Positions 7,985-15,052 of a DNA stretch of 64,000 bases are shown here, in pieces. The notes below the pieces were generated by a model. The model was not told where the DNA came from. It worked only from the letters and a program-made list of their open reading frames with translations, and searched no databases. Within the stretch, counting starts at the first letter, position 1; every line of letters starts with the position of its first letter. A program made the position numbers and the translations under genes. The DNA comes from Butyrivibrio sp. X503 (GTDB lineage Bacteria > Bacillota > Clostridia > Lachnospirales > Lachnospiraceae): NCBI RefSeq assembly GCF_003625475.1, contig NZ_RAIQ01000004.1, positions 310,001 through 374,000 on the forward strand, in the 5' to 3' direction.

Positions 7985-8458
7985 TTACAATTCTTTCATC
8001 ATGCATAGTGATTCTGGCATAGAAACATACGGACCATAGTTTTCAATTTTATTAAATCCTACTTTTCGATATACATGACACGACTCTTGCAGCAATTCTC
8101 CTGTTTCAAGAATCAATTTCTTGTATCCCAGTTCCTTCGCCCACTCAATTAATTGAAGAACCAGCTTGGTCCCTATTCCCTTTCCTTGAAATTCATCTCT
8201 GACATATACTCTTTTTAACTCGGTTGCATTATCGATATCACCATACTGATATTCTCTAATTGCTCCAGCGCCTGCGACTTTTCCATCAATATACGCAACC
8301 ACAACCTCCTTGATATCATCGAGCCGATTATACTGTATATATTTATCTCTCTTAATAACTCTTCCTACGCGCCTATCTAAATCCATATCTAATAGTCGAC
8401 AGTTCTCAATAAAGTCTATATTTGTTCCAGTGCATCTAATATATTCAATTTCAGCCAT
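7985..8458 (-). CDS. GNAT family N-acetyltransferase
   Basis: 157 residues. The acetyl-CoA loop is [20 protein letters not shown] near residues 95-114, followed by [17 protein letters not shown] and a C-terminus ending SLCMMKEL. It is recognisably related to the GNAT at 32568-33029, which ends AVCMAKEL and has LGYKRTILQT at the same place. Both have TrmO-like genes nearby (9058 and 33067), so the two loci may share origin. Substrate unknown. Confidence 0.88.
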   Translation of the reverse strand: MAEIEYIRCTGTNIDFIENCRLLDMDLDRRVGRVIKRDKYIQYNRLDDIKEVVVAYIDGKVAGAGAIREYQYGDIDNATELKRVYVRDEFQGKGIGTKLVLQLIEWAKELGYKKLILETGELLQESCHVYRKVGFNKIENYGPYVSMPESLCMMKEL

Positions 8459-8502
8459 TTATACCCCCTCCTAAGTAGGAAAATCGAATTCTACCAAAAT
8501 CC

Positions 8503-8544
8503 ACAAATTCCGATTTGTCATCGTCTATAAAACTGGAATTTTAT
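8503..8544 (-). repeat. junction palindromes, tandem pair (copies 10 and 11)
   Basis: Copy 10 is ACAAATTCCGATTTGT at 8503-8518; copy 11 is ATAAAACTGGAATTTTAT at 8527-8544, with six fully paired bases in each arm. Eight bases separate them. It mirrors the pair at 3317-3358 in reverse order. Confidence 0.75.
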
Positions 8545-8576
8545 CTTTGTCATTTATATTACCAGATAAAAGGCTA

Positions 8577-9020
8577 TCATAACGTTTTTTGAAACAACTG
8601 ATCCTCAGTACCATATACGGTTTTGAAATCACCTATCTTTACGAAACCGTATTTCTCGTATAAGCCTTGTTCTCCGCTCATGATATAAATCTTTTCATAA
8701 CCAATGGATCTGGCATAATCTGAGGCGACATTAATCATTCGTTCAGAAACTCTCTTTCCTCTGCTTTTTTCATCAACAAAAACAAATCCGATAAATGGTG
8801 TATATTGGGCATCATCCGGCAATTCGTCTTTATTAGCAAAAGTACAATATCCGATGATTTCATCTCCCTCACTGGCAACAAACACGCGCTCTGTTTCCGA
8901 GAATTCTTTGTTACGCATCATTTTGGCAAGATACGGTCCTGCCTTCCATGAGCAATTCTCCGCAAAGGAAATTGTATTTTCCCAAAACGGATGACCATAT
9001 GTCATAACCGATATTTCCAT
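8577..9020 (-). CDS. GNAT family N-acetyltransferase
   Basis: 147 residues. It begins MEISVMTYGHPFWENTISFAE, then has the acetyl-CoA loop VDEKSRGKRVSERMINVASD (the usual Q/RxxGxG/A is RGKRV, slightly unusual because the second glycine is missing) and ends YEKYGFVKIGDF. One domain, soluble. The substrate is not evident. Downstream lie two junction palindromes; upstream lies the shortened TrmO gene. Confidence 0.85.
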   Translation of the reverse strand: MEISVMTYGHPFWENTISFAENCSWKAGPYLAKMMRNKEFSETERVFVASEGDEIIGYCTFANKDELPDDAQYTPFIGFVFVDEKSRGKRVSERMINVASDYARSIGYEKIYIMSGEQGLYEKYGFVKIGDFKTVYGTEDQLFQKTL

Positions 9021-9038
9021 ATTTTCTCAAAATCCCCT

Positions 9039-9054
9039 ACAAATAAAAATTCAT
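9039..9054 (-). repeat. junction palindrome, copy 12 (degenerate)
   Basis: Plus strand ACAAATAAAAATTCAT between the GNAT start and the TrmO-like stop. It keeps the ACAAAT arm and AATTCAT half. Its right end on the sense strand merges with GTAGGGG. Confidence 0.45.
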
Positions 9055-9057
9055 GCA

Positions 9058-9417
9058 TTAGAAATAGTGTTCCATCAATCGATCTACCCACTCGGGAACC
9101 GACGCATCTTTCTTATCATATACAGGATAGTACGGCTTTATATCCAAAACCGGAGTGCCATCTACGGCGTCGAGCCCTTTTACAACAAGCTTATCTTCTC
9201 TGTTCTGCGGTCTTCTTTGGAGGTGCTTATCCTTTTCAAATTTTGCTTTATCAAGATGATAAAGTATGATCACATGCGAAAAATCTTCAAGCCCTTTTAA
9301 TCCGGAATAATACTGCTTTTCCAAAACGATTGAAGAAGTATCTTCTCCCCATGAAACATCTTTTCTGTCCTTTACTTCATTTCTAACGTAGCCAATAGAT
9401 TTCATTTCAATTTTCAT
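9058..9417 (-). CDS. TrmO-like protein with internal 31-residue deletion
   Basis: 119 residues from the ATG at 9417, behind GAGGTGG. It aligns along its length with the 151-residue TrmO at 33067-33522 (shared: RKDVSWGEDTSSIVLEK, KHLQRRPQNRED, VVKGLDAVDGTPVLDIKPYY, EWVDRLMEHYF). The stretch corresponding to residues 77-108 of the long protein is replaced by one lysine. That stretch contains FSQRGKDRPNRIGMT, the family's most conserved motif, part of the S-adenosylmethionine and substrate site. TrmO methylates N6 of t6A37 in tRNA-Thr; this copy is probably inactive or altered, yet the frame is intact. Confidence 0.85.
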   Translation of the reverse strand: MKIEMKSIGYVRNEVKDRKDVSWGEDTSSIVLEKQYYSGLKGLEDFSHVIILYHLDKAKFEKDKHLQRRPQNREDKLVVKGLDAVDGTPVLDIKPYYPVYDKKDASVPEWVDRLMEHYF

Positions 9418-9427
9418 CCCGTCCACC

Positions 9428-9443
9428 TCAAATGTCGATCAAT
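9428..9443 (-). repeat. junction palindrome, copy 13 (degenerate)
   Basis: Plus strand TCAAATGTCGATCAAT; on the sense strand it continues into GAGGTGGA, the ribosome site of the TrmO-like gene. Only half of the consensus positions match. Confidence 0.35.
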
Positions 9444-9446
9444 AAA

Positions 9447-9701
9447 TCATTCCTCTATCTCAATATTAAACACAACAGTCTCACCGCAATCCGTGCATTG
9501 ATATGGACCGCTCTTTAGATTTCCGCCTCTTCTGAAAGCATAAATAAAAGGATATATTGCCTGCATAGCCACCATGCAAACCCTATCACTGTTATCCTTA
9601 TCAAGCTCACTACCTATAAATCGAATGATATCGCCGGGGTTGTATTTAGGGCAATGACTTTCAACAACTGTAACTTTTACTTTGTTATCTGTATAATCCA
9701 T
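9447..9701 (-). CDS. TIGR04076 family protein
   Basis: 84 residues from the ATG at 9701, preceded by GAGGAGG; the longer frame to 9752 would overlap the methyltransferase gene. The pattern KVKVTVVESHCPKYNPGDII, then YPFIYAFRRGG, then a C-terminal CTDCGETVVFNIE matches the TIGR04076 family, small cysteine-containing proteins of unknown function common in anaerobic Firmicutes. Three cysteines could bind a metal. Confidence 0.85.
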   Translation of the reverse strand: MDYTDNKVKVTVVESHCPKYNPGDIIRFIGSELDKDNSDRVCMVAMQAIYPFIYAFRRGGNLKSGPYQCTDCGETVVFNIEIEE

Positions 9702-9727
9702 AGCCTGCATCCTCCTCAAATTACTCT

Positions 9728-10339
9728 TTAGACCTTTAGGATCCCGGAGCAATATGTCATTTTCTCAAAGCTTAGACCAGGAAATTCTGATCTTAATTCA
9801 TCAACAACACAATATATTTCATCAGTATCCCATTTATCGCCGCATTTTTCTTTACACTCATTCAATTCACTACGGCTCTCAAAAACCACATCCCCGATCA
9901 GGATCTTGCCACCATCCTTCAGATGCTCAAGTAGTTCTTTTATAAAAAGAACCTTTTGCTCATCCGTTAAGTGGTGAATAGAATAAGTTGCAACAATGAA
10001 ATCATAAGACTTTTGTTTAAGCGGTTCTACCAATCCTTGTGTGAAATCGCCCTGATAAAGATGAGCATCCGGCATCTTCTCAGAAGCCAGCTCGATCATT
10101 CTTGCCGAAAAATCCTGTCCATAAATAACGCATCCATTCTCATACAATTTTGTTGCCAGCGTGGCTGTTCCAAAACCTATATCAAGAACTTCCGCATTCG
10201 GTTTTTCCATTATTGTCTTATATATACTTCCCAGAATCTTTTTGTATCCAGCAAACGGATAAGTATTATCCTCATCTGATATCCCTACAGATTTATCATA
10301 TCCATCTGCCCATAGATCAAATCCTTTATTATCTAACAT
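9728..10339 (-). CDS. class I SAM-dependent methyltransferase
   Basis: 203 residues. Motif I is EVLDIGFGTATLATKLYE near residues 50-66, motif II is VIYGQDFSARMIELA, and DFIVATYSIHHLTDEQK is the motif IV region; the length fits a small-molecule methyltransferase of the Methyltransf_25/11 type. The first codons overlap the end of the DUF3795 gene by 11 bases and its stop is 26 bases from the TIGR04076 start, so the three form one transcriptional run. Substrate unknown. Confidence 0.88.
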   Translation of the reverse strand: MLDNKGFDLWADGYDKSVGISDEDNTYPFAGYKKILGSIYKTIMEKPNAEVLDIGFGTATLATKLYENGCVIYGQDFSARMIELASEKMPDAHLYQGDFTQGLVEPLKQKSYDFIVATYSIHHLTDEQKVLFIKELLEHLKDGGKILIGDVVFESRSELNECKEKCGDKWDTDEIYCVVDELRSEFPGLSFEKMTYCSGILKV

Positions 10340-10715
10340 GTCTACCTCTTCCGGTCTTTATAAATTGTATTAGTTCTTCAACATCATCAAAATCATCATA
10401 GTCACCGTTAATTCCTTCCCTATGATAAATCACTCCTGCTTTCTCATTTCTCTCAAGACAGTCCAGTAACTCTTTTTCTCCGAACCTCTTGATGAATAAA
10501 GAAAAACCATATGGTTTAATTTTAGACAAAAGACCTTTTTTACAATCCTTATCGCATTCATAGCAATGTCCCAGATTAAGATCCATAGAACATTTTCTGT
10601 TCTCACACCAAGCTTTGTCCGGACACTCGCCGGTGTCGCATCCACTACAATGATCATTTTCACTACATAAACAACAAGCCAAACCACATCGTGCTATACC
10701 TAATTCCCTTTTCAT
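10329..10715 (-). CDS. DUF3795 domain protein (cysteine-rich)
   Basis: 128 residues from the ATG at 10715 behind GGAGG. The N-terminal two thirds carry twelve cysteines in the DUF3795 pattern: ARCGLACCLCSENDHCSGC, then CPDKAWCENRKCSM, then HCYECDKDCKK. These probably bind zinc or an iron-sulfur cluster. The end is acidic (DDFDDVEELIQFIKTG). The role is unknown, though it is common next to methyltransferase or stress genes. It overlaps the methyltransferase by 11 bases. Confidence 0.85.
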   Translation of the reverse strand: MKRELGIARCGLACCLCSENDHCSGCDTGECPDKAWCENRKCSMDLNLGHCYECDKDCKKGLLSKIKPYGFSLFIKRFGEKELLDCLERNEKAGVIYHREGINGDYDDFDDVEELIQFIKTGRGRHVR

Positions 10716-10733
10716 AATAACCTCCAATAATGA

Positions 10734-10749
10734 TCAAATTTGAATTTAT
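10734..10749 (-). repeat. junction palindrome, copy 14 (overlaps a stop codon)
   Basis: Plus strand TCAAATTTGAATTTAT. On the sense strand the TAA of the GNAT gene (10746-10748) forms part of the left arm; GGAGG follows ten bases later. Confidence 0.7.
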
Positions 10750-11216
10750 AGATCAAACATCATAAAATTCTCGTTATGCTTGAATCCATAAGCGGTGTAC
10801 AGCTTCACCCCCATATCTGAAGCAGTAATGTGAACAGAGCTGCAGCCATAGTTTCTCGCTTCGCCTACGACACAATCCAAAAGTTTCTTCGCTATTCCCA
10901 TACGACGGTACTTAGGATTAGTGTACATACTTGAAAGTAGCCCAAGTTTTCCTGACAGACATGTAAAATACGGTGGTTTTTCAACAAACGACATCCCACT
11001 AGTTCCAATTATCGTATCACCATCCATGGCTAACCATGACACAAAAGTGCCATCTTTCATATGCTTATGATAATAATCAAACAGTGCTAATTTAAGATTT
11101 ACGTTTTCTGGGACTTTTTTCCCACTCGAAGCATACTCCTCTGTTAGCTGCTTAATTCGCATATCAACAAAGGTTTCTAGTTCCGCCTCTGTCAGTTTTT
11201 TGTATTTAATATCCAT
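10746..11216 (-). CDS. GNAT family N-acetyltransferase
   Basis: 156 residues from the ATG at 11216, behind GGAGGAG; the longer open frame would start at a TTG inside the junction repeat. The acetyl-CoA loop is YTNPKYRRMGIAKKLLDCVV and the C-terminal turn LYTAYGFKHNENFMM. It resembles small GNATs annotated in drug or amino-acid acetylation, but no substrate can be assigned. Confidence 0.88.
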   Translation of the reverse strand: MDIKYKKLTEAELETFVDMRIKQLTEEYASSGKKVPENVNLKLALFDYYHKHMKDGTFVSWLAMDGDTIIGTSGMSFVEKPPYFTCLSGKLGLLSSMYTNPKYRRMGIAKKLLDCVVGEARNYGCSSVHITASDMGVKLYTAYGFKHNENFMMFDL

Positions 11217-11227
11217 AACTCTCCTCC

Positions 11228-11243
11228 ACAAACTCCGATTTAT
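11228..11243 (-). repeat. junction palindrome, copy 15 (overlaps a stop codon)
   Basis: Plus strand ACAAACTCCGATTTAT. The sense strand reads stop TAA of the HAD gene, the rest of the palindrome, then GGAGGAG and the next start. The whole junction between the two genes is 23 bases. Confidence 0.8.
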
Positions 11244-11761
11244 CGCGCAGGTTCCGATCTCTTGTTATTACTTAGTATATCCAAAGCTTTCTCTACATCA
11301 GTTTCTGTTAGGCCCTGCTCTGCATCAGTTCTTACCTGGTATTTTTCAACATCTGCGTTATGTAGCTCCAGATCATCCAAAACCACCCAGCTTTCAACGT
11401 CAGGATTATTCTTTAGCCACATCAAGATTTCGTCGGCCTTGATCTTGCTAAATTTCTTAGTCTTTCTGATTTCCTCAGTTGTAAGGTCCGGTGTCATTCC
11501 TGCAACAGACATACCCTCATTTCGTAGAAGCTCAACCAAATGACCGGCTTCCGGGCGTAAAGGTTTCAGATCTTCTCCGAACCAAAATCTCCATCCGGAA
11601 TGAAGAATAATCGATGCGCCTGATTTTTTCACAAGCACAGATAGAAGCTTCACTTTTTCTGTATCAATATATTTTCCATTGCTTATTTCCTTCTGGTGTT
11701 CATTGTTCCAGAAGTTTGAATTCAGCACTCCATCAATATCTAGGAATATTATTTTCGCCAA
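11240..11761 (-). CDS. HAD domain protein of the Swiss-army-knife RNA-repair type
   Basis: 173 residues. It starts MAKIIFLDIDGVLNS, the DxDGV nucleophile loop of HAD phosphatases, and has VVLDDLELHN as the acidic motif IV; HSGWRFWFG is near motif II. This order and length match the HAD_SAK_2 group, predicted 3' or 5' phosphatases in RNA repair or immunity-linked proteins. The actual substrate is unknown. Its stop codon is built into the junction palindrome at 11228-11243. Confidence 0.8.
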   Translation of the reverse strand: MAKIIFLDIDGVLNSNFWNNEHQKEISNGKYIDTEKVKLLSVLVKKSGASIILHSGWRFWFGEDLKPLRPEAGHLVELLRNEGMSVAGMTPDLTTEEIRKTKKFSKIKADEILMWLKNNPDVESWVVLDDLELHNADVEKYQVRTDAEQGLTETDVEKALDILSNNKRSEPAR

Positions 11762-11824
11762 GAGTTACTCCCTTTTTTCTGTTATGTCTAAATATGTTGC
11801 CGCCTGCGTTTGTGGATTATCAGC

Positions 11825-11840
11825 GCAAACCGGAATTCAT
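11825..11840 (-). repeat. junction palindrome, copy 16
   Basis: Plus strand GCAAACCGGAATTCAT, four bases after the stop codon of the ICMT-like gene. The rest of this 82-base junction (to 11762) holds no gene. Confidence 0.65.
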
Positions 11841-11843
11841 CCC

Positions 11844-12515
11844 TTACCAAACAAACGGGATCACTTTATATTTTACTTTTGATTTGTATTCTTTATATCC
11901 CTCGAGCCCCTCTTCAAGGACCTTTTCTTCATTTCTCATTCTTTTTGAAATAATGGGAATATACGAGAGTAAGATCACAAATGAAAAGAGTGAACCAAGA
12001 ACAATCCCCATTGAAATAAAAAGAAACAATGTAGCCGAATACATAGGATGACGAACTATACCGTATAAGCCCGTATCGATTACTTTTTGATTGTCCTGCA
12101 CCTCTATTGTGCGAGACAAAAAAGTGTTTTCCCTAAGCACTTCAGCATACATAATATAAGCTAACAAAAACACCACTACTCCGATAATAACTGCCCATTT
12201 GGGAAGGATCATCCACTTAAACCGATAGTTTAGGCCCGCAACAATAAAAGCAGCAACAAACATTATGCCGCTAAGTGCCACGACGGTCTTCTGCTCTTTT
12301 TCCTCTTCTTTTGCATTAAGTCGCTTTTTCAGAAGATCAGGATTATTAAACATCATAACAATCCCTGCTACAAACATAGGAACAAACAAAATGACGATCA
12401 TTAACCAGCCATTTGGATAATGTATCGTTCCTGCAGGTACAAAAAGAAGTAAGCCAAATAATATCAACCCGATCATTATTTTTGTTATCGCCTGCAAAAA
12501 CAGTTTTTTTGTCAT
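11844..12515 (-). CDS. ICMT/PEMT-like membrane methyltransferase
   Basis: 223 residues from the ATG at 12515, behind AAGGAG. Five or more membrane helices. The signature of the isoprenylcysteine/phospholipid methyltransferase fold is near residue 150: VIDTGLYGIVRHPMYSATLF, which binds S-adenosylmethionine, and NEEKVLEEGLEGYKEY near the end completes the pattern. Bacterial members methylate unknown lipids or small amines. It follows the 52-aa gene by 14 bases, so they are likely co-transcribed. Confidence 0.85.
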   Translation of the reverse strand: MTKKLFLQAITKIMIGLILFGLLLFVPAGTIHYPNGWLMIVILFVPMFVAGIVMMFNNPDLLKKRLNAKEEEKEQKTVVALSGIMFVAAFIVAGLNYRFKWMILPKWAVIIGVVVFLLAYIMYAEVLRENTFLSRTIEVQDNQKVIDTGLYGIVRHPMYSATLFLFISMGIVLGSLFSFVILLSYIPIISKRMRNEEKVLEEGLEGYKEYKSKVKYKVIPFVW

Positions 12516-12529
12516 AACATTACTCCTTA

Positions 12530-12688
12530 TCACTCGCTTAGATAAAAAGACGGCACAAGTTCATGACTGATATACTCTTTGCCGTATCGAAAACCTTTTT
12601 CCTTCTCTTTGTTTATATAATCCTTGAAAAGGTATTCTGAACAGAAAGTGTGCTCATCTATATACTTCTGTATTTTCTTGCTTATCAT
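12530..12688 (-). CDS. small protein, 52 aa, in the array
   Basis: A short reading frame starting MISKKIQKYIDEHTFCSEYL and ending VPSFYLSE. It is preceded by GAGGGATAAA directly after the junction palindrome at 12699-12714 and followed closely by the ribosome site of the ICMT-like gene. It is charged, mostly helical, one cysteine, no membrane segment. The position fits a stand-alone cassette gene. No family recognised. Confidence 0.65.
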   Translation of the reverse strand: MISKKIQKYIDEHTFCSEYLFKDYINKEKEKGFRYGKEYISHELVPSFYLSE

Positions 12689-12698
12689 TTTATCCCTC

Positions 12699-12714
12699 AC
12701 AAACCGGAATATAT
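12699..12714 (-). repeat. junction palindrome, copy 17
   Basis: Plus strand ACAAACCGGAATATAT, between the AbiEii stop and the 52-aa gene; the sense strand continues TGTGAGGG into its ribosome site. It is the leftmost (5'-most) clear copy of the array. Confidence 0.7.
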
Positions 12715-12721
12715 TAGTATC

Positions 12722-13567
12722 CTACATATTTGTTTTTAATGAAATCTCTTCTACCGTAGTAAGAGTTGAATCAAAATCAACCACACTAGCATACTTATTT
12801 GCTTTTTGATAATTAAGCCATAAAGTTCTTAAAGGATCATCTACTCTCATATCTTCGCATATTCCTTTCCAATCCTTAAGTTCCTCCTCGGAACCTCGCT
12901 TTCTGGCTGTTCTGTGAATAGCCTCTTCCAAAGTTTTGAAATCTATCATATTTGCATACATATGATAAAACATATGCAGATCATAAAAATCTCTTGCTCT
13001 TGAAGTACCAATATTTCTTCGAATAATTGTCTCGTATTTTTCAGCCAAGATTGTTTCTCGGTTATATGCAACCACCTCAATCACATCATCATCAAGAATT
13101 GTCTTATACTCATATTTTATAGCTCTTGGAGTGATTTCATCACCAGTCGTGATATCAATTTTCATTTTGTTAGCTATCTTACCATAATAAGCTGTAAAGT
13201 AAGCCCTAAAGTTATTATAATCATCATCTTCACGAATTGGCTCCAACTTTTCAAACTCAAATCTTATGCCATCACCAACATCTATTAGTAATATTTCCTT
13301 TATGATGTTACTAATTTCATCTTCATCCATATTAATTCCTTTAACCGTGGTATCCATATCCATCGTTGTTCGTTCCATTACACCCATCATGGATGAAATA
13401 AGCATTCCGCCTTTTAGAATAAAATTCCCGGAGTACTTCGAAGCGGATAATCTTTCCAGTACTCTCTCCAGCAAGAACATCTGCAATACTTCTTGAGATT
13501 GTAAACCTCGCTGAGTTGCAAAATGTCTTATCTGACCTTTTAACTGTTCCGGAGTGCGTTCTTTCAC
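12722..13567 (-). CDS. abiEii: AbiEii/AbiGii-type nucleotidyltransferase toxin
   Basis: 281 residues. The DNA polymerase-beta-like nucleotidyltransferase core is visible: NFILKGGMLISSMMGVMERT and TTMDMDTTVKGI, where the DxD pair binds metal. IRARDFYDLHM-like RARDFYDLHMFY near residue 195 is typical of the AbiEii family. AbiEii toxins transfer GTP or other nucleotides and arrest growth; the AbiE pair is a type IV toxin-antitoxin phage-defence module. It overlaps the antitoxin gene by one base and follows it, the canonical order. Confidence 0.9.
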   Translation of the reverse strand: MKERTPEQLKGQIRHFATQRGLQSQEVLQMFLLERVLERLSASKYSGNFILKGGMLISSMMGVMERTTMDMDTTVKGINMDEDEISNIIKEILLIDVGDGIRFEFEKLEPIREDDDYNNFRAYFTAYYGKIANKMKIDITTGDEITPRAIKYEYKTILDDDVIEVVAYNRETILAEKYETIIRRNIGTSRARDFYDLHMFYHMYANMIDFKTLEEAIHRTARKRGSEEELKDWKGICEDMRVDDPLRTLWLNYQKANKYASVVDFDSTLTTVEEISLKTNM

Positions 13568-14163
13568 TATAAAACCTCCATGTATGTCCTGACTTTTGAT
13601 TCAATATTAAATTGTCTGGCATACCTAACTATCTTTCTTGGATTACATTTGGAGGAAAAATACCCCTTCATTGCCTGCGTGTATATCTGATTATCAACAG
13701 TTTTTTTATCACGAATTAAGTCGCAGATACAACGCTCTAAATCGTATATCTTTACTTCATATCCCTGGGGAGTTACAGCATCAGTGATCCCTAAAAACCA
13801 CAAATCTTTTTTGCAGTAGTGGAATCTCGTATTCTCATAATCTTTTTTTATACGAGAAACATTATCTCCCTGAGGAACTGTAATATCTAATTCATGCGGA
13901 ACTCGATCTGAGAGTCCATGCAAAAATAAAGCAGTTCCATGTGAATAAATCATCTTAGGAGAACGATTCTGTATCATTCGATATTCATCAGGTTGATTAT
14001 CAGCTAATACATAGTTTCCATGCGATTCCTTTACAATTAATCCCGCCACCAAAGCATGGTATAGTGCAAGTCTCGAAACTCCTTCATCACCCAATTTCTT
14101 AGCAGAAACAATTCCATCATTCGATTCTATAATCTTTTTCAGCGATTCAATTGAATATTCCAT
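13567..14163 (-). CDS. abiEi: AbiEi-family antitoxin / autorepressor
   Basis: 198 residues from the ATG at 14163, behind AAGGCGG. An N-terminal winged helix (MEYSIESLKKIIESNDGIVS, then EGVSRLALYHALVAGLI, then VKESHGNYVL) is followed by the AbiEi body with SPKMIYSHGTALFLHGLSD and ITVPQGDN. Such antitoxins both neutralise the toxin and repress their own promoter by binding inverted repeats; four half-sites lie just upstream (14187-14259), matching that mechanism. Confidence 0.9.
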   Translation of the reverse strand: MEYSIESLKKIIESNDGIVSAKKLGDEGVSRLALYHALVAGLIVKESHGNYVLADNQPDEYRMIQNRSPKMIYSHGTALFLHGLSDRVPHELDITVPQGDNVSRIKKDYENTRFHYCKKDLWFLGITDAVTPQGYEVKIYDLERCICDLIRDKKTVDNQIYTQAMKGYFSSKCNPRKIVRYARQFNIESKVRTYMEVL

Positions 14164-14186
14164 ATATATCACCGCCTTTCATATCG

Positions 14187-14259
14187 TTCTTTAATTCTAT
14201 CATATTAAAGAATGATTGTATATATATCATTCTTTAATAATTGTTTTTTAAAGAACAAT
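14187..14259 (-). promoter_or_regulatory. AbiE operator: alternating TTCTTTAA/TTAAAGAA half-sites
   Basis: Four half-sites alternate in direction: TTCTTTAAT 14187-14195, ATTAAAGAATGAT 14204-14216, ATCATTCTTTAAT 14226-14238, and TTAAAGAA 14248-14255 within ATTGTT...AACAAT. The middle two are a perfect 13-bp inverted repeat. TATGAT between sites 1 and 2 could be the -10 element. Autorepression by AbiEi is the likely use. Confidence 0.75.
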
Positions 14260-14402
14260 ATGCAATGTCCGCCTCTTTTTTGAAAAGTTAATAGTTGCTG
14301 CCAAAATAGTGAAAAAGACCAGCTACCTCTACCCAAGATAACTAGCCTTATGAAATGGTTTTATATCCTCAAATTCATATAACGATATCAAATATTAAAT
14401 AC

Positions 14403-14987
14403 TCATAAGTCTGATTTCTCGTTACCGTTACGAATATTCTTCAATGATATTCTTTTTAATTCTATATCTCTAAAGTAACGATCTCCGCCCTCGCCCATTG
14501 GAGACTGCGCCACAAGTCCAACCTTTATTGTGTCACCCATCGGAAGGTTGGTCAGGCGAGCCATTCTAAATTCTTTACCATCGATCGAGTAATGAATCCC
14601 AAACAAATTTCCTTTTCTGGCAAGCTGCAGCCAAACTTCATTTCCTTCGATGTCTACAGAATTTGCATCATCTGATCGTCCGTTTGTCATAACAGAAACT
14701 ACAGAATGGGTGCCATAATCCGTATATTCGAAACATGCCTTTGCCCATAAACGCTCATTATCAAATGCAAATAACACGCAGGCATCATAGGTTGACACAA
14801 AGTCATGGGAAACTCTGGCTTTAAGAACAAAATCTCCCGTAACCTCCTCATAAAAGAATGGCGCATTAGCTACAGACTTATTACTGTCCGGATCTACAAA
14901 GAAATCACTGTTAGGCGTTGCAACAGCTTTTATACCATCTTCTATGATCTCATAATCACTTTCCAATATAGTCTTATTAAACTCCAT
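14403..14987 (-). CDS. DUF1349 family protein
   Basis: 194 residues of all-beta character. NAPFFYEEVTGDFVLKARVS, YDACVLFAFDNERLWAKACF and WLQLARKGNLFGIHYSIDGK are the DUF1349 concanavalin-like pattern (often called regulation of enolase protein 1 in older annotations). It probably binds or senses a carbohydrate, but there is no established reaction. No signal peptide. It stands alone between the AbiE promoter and a GNAT gene, without a clear junction palindrome. Confidence 0.85.
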   Translation of the reverse strand: MEFNKTILESDYEIIEDGIKAVATPNSDFFVDPDSNKSVANAPFFYEEVTGDFVLKARVSHDFVSTYDACVLFAFDNERLWAKACFEYTDYGTHSVVSVMTNGRSDDANSVDIEGNEVWLQLARKGNLFGIHYSIDGKEFRMARLTNLPMGDTIKVGLVAQSPMGEGGDRYFRDIELKRISLKNIRNGNEKSDL

Positions 14988-15052
14988 AACCGTCTTCTAC
15001 CTTGTAAACTTTATCCCATGTATTTTTTCTATTTGTTATTTATCCTATGCCA

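Noticed and set aside
11844-12533. Start of the ICMT-like gene at 12533 (GTG)
   Set aside because: It would overlap the 52-aa gene, and AAGGAG serves the ATG at 12515 instead.
2645-12714. Array repeats as classic integron attC sites
   Set aside because: They are about 16-18 bases, not 55 or more, the RYYYAAC and GTTRRRY boxes are not consistent, and no integrase gene is in the window.
2645-12714. Array repeats as a CRISPR array
   Set aside because: The spacing is whole genes rather than 30-40 base spacers and the repeats are too short and variable.
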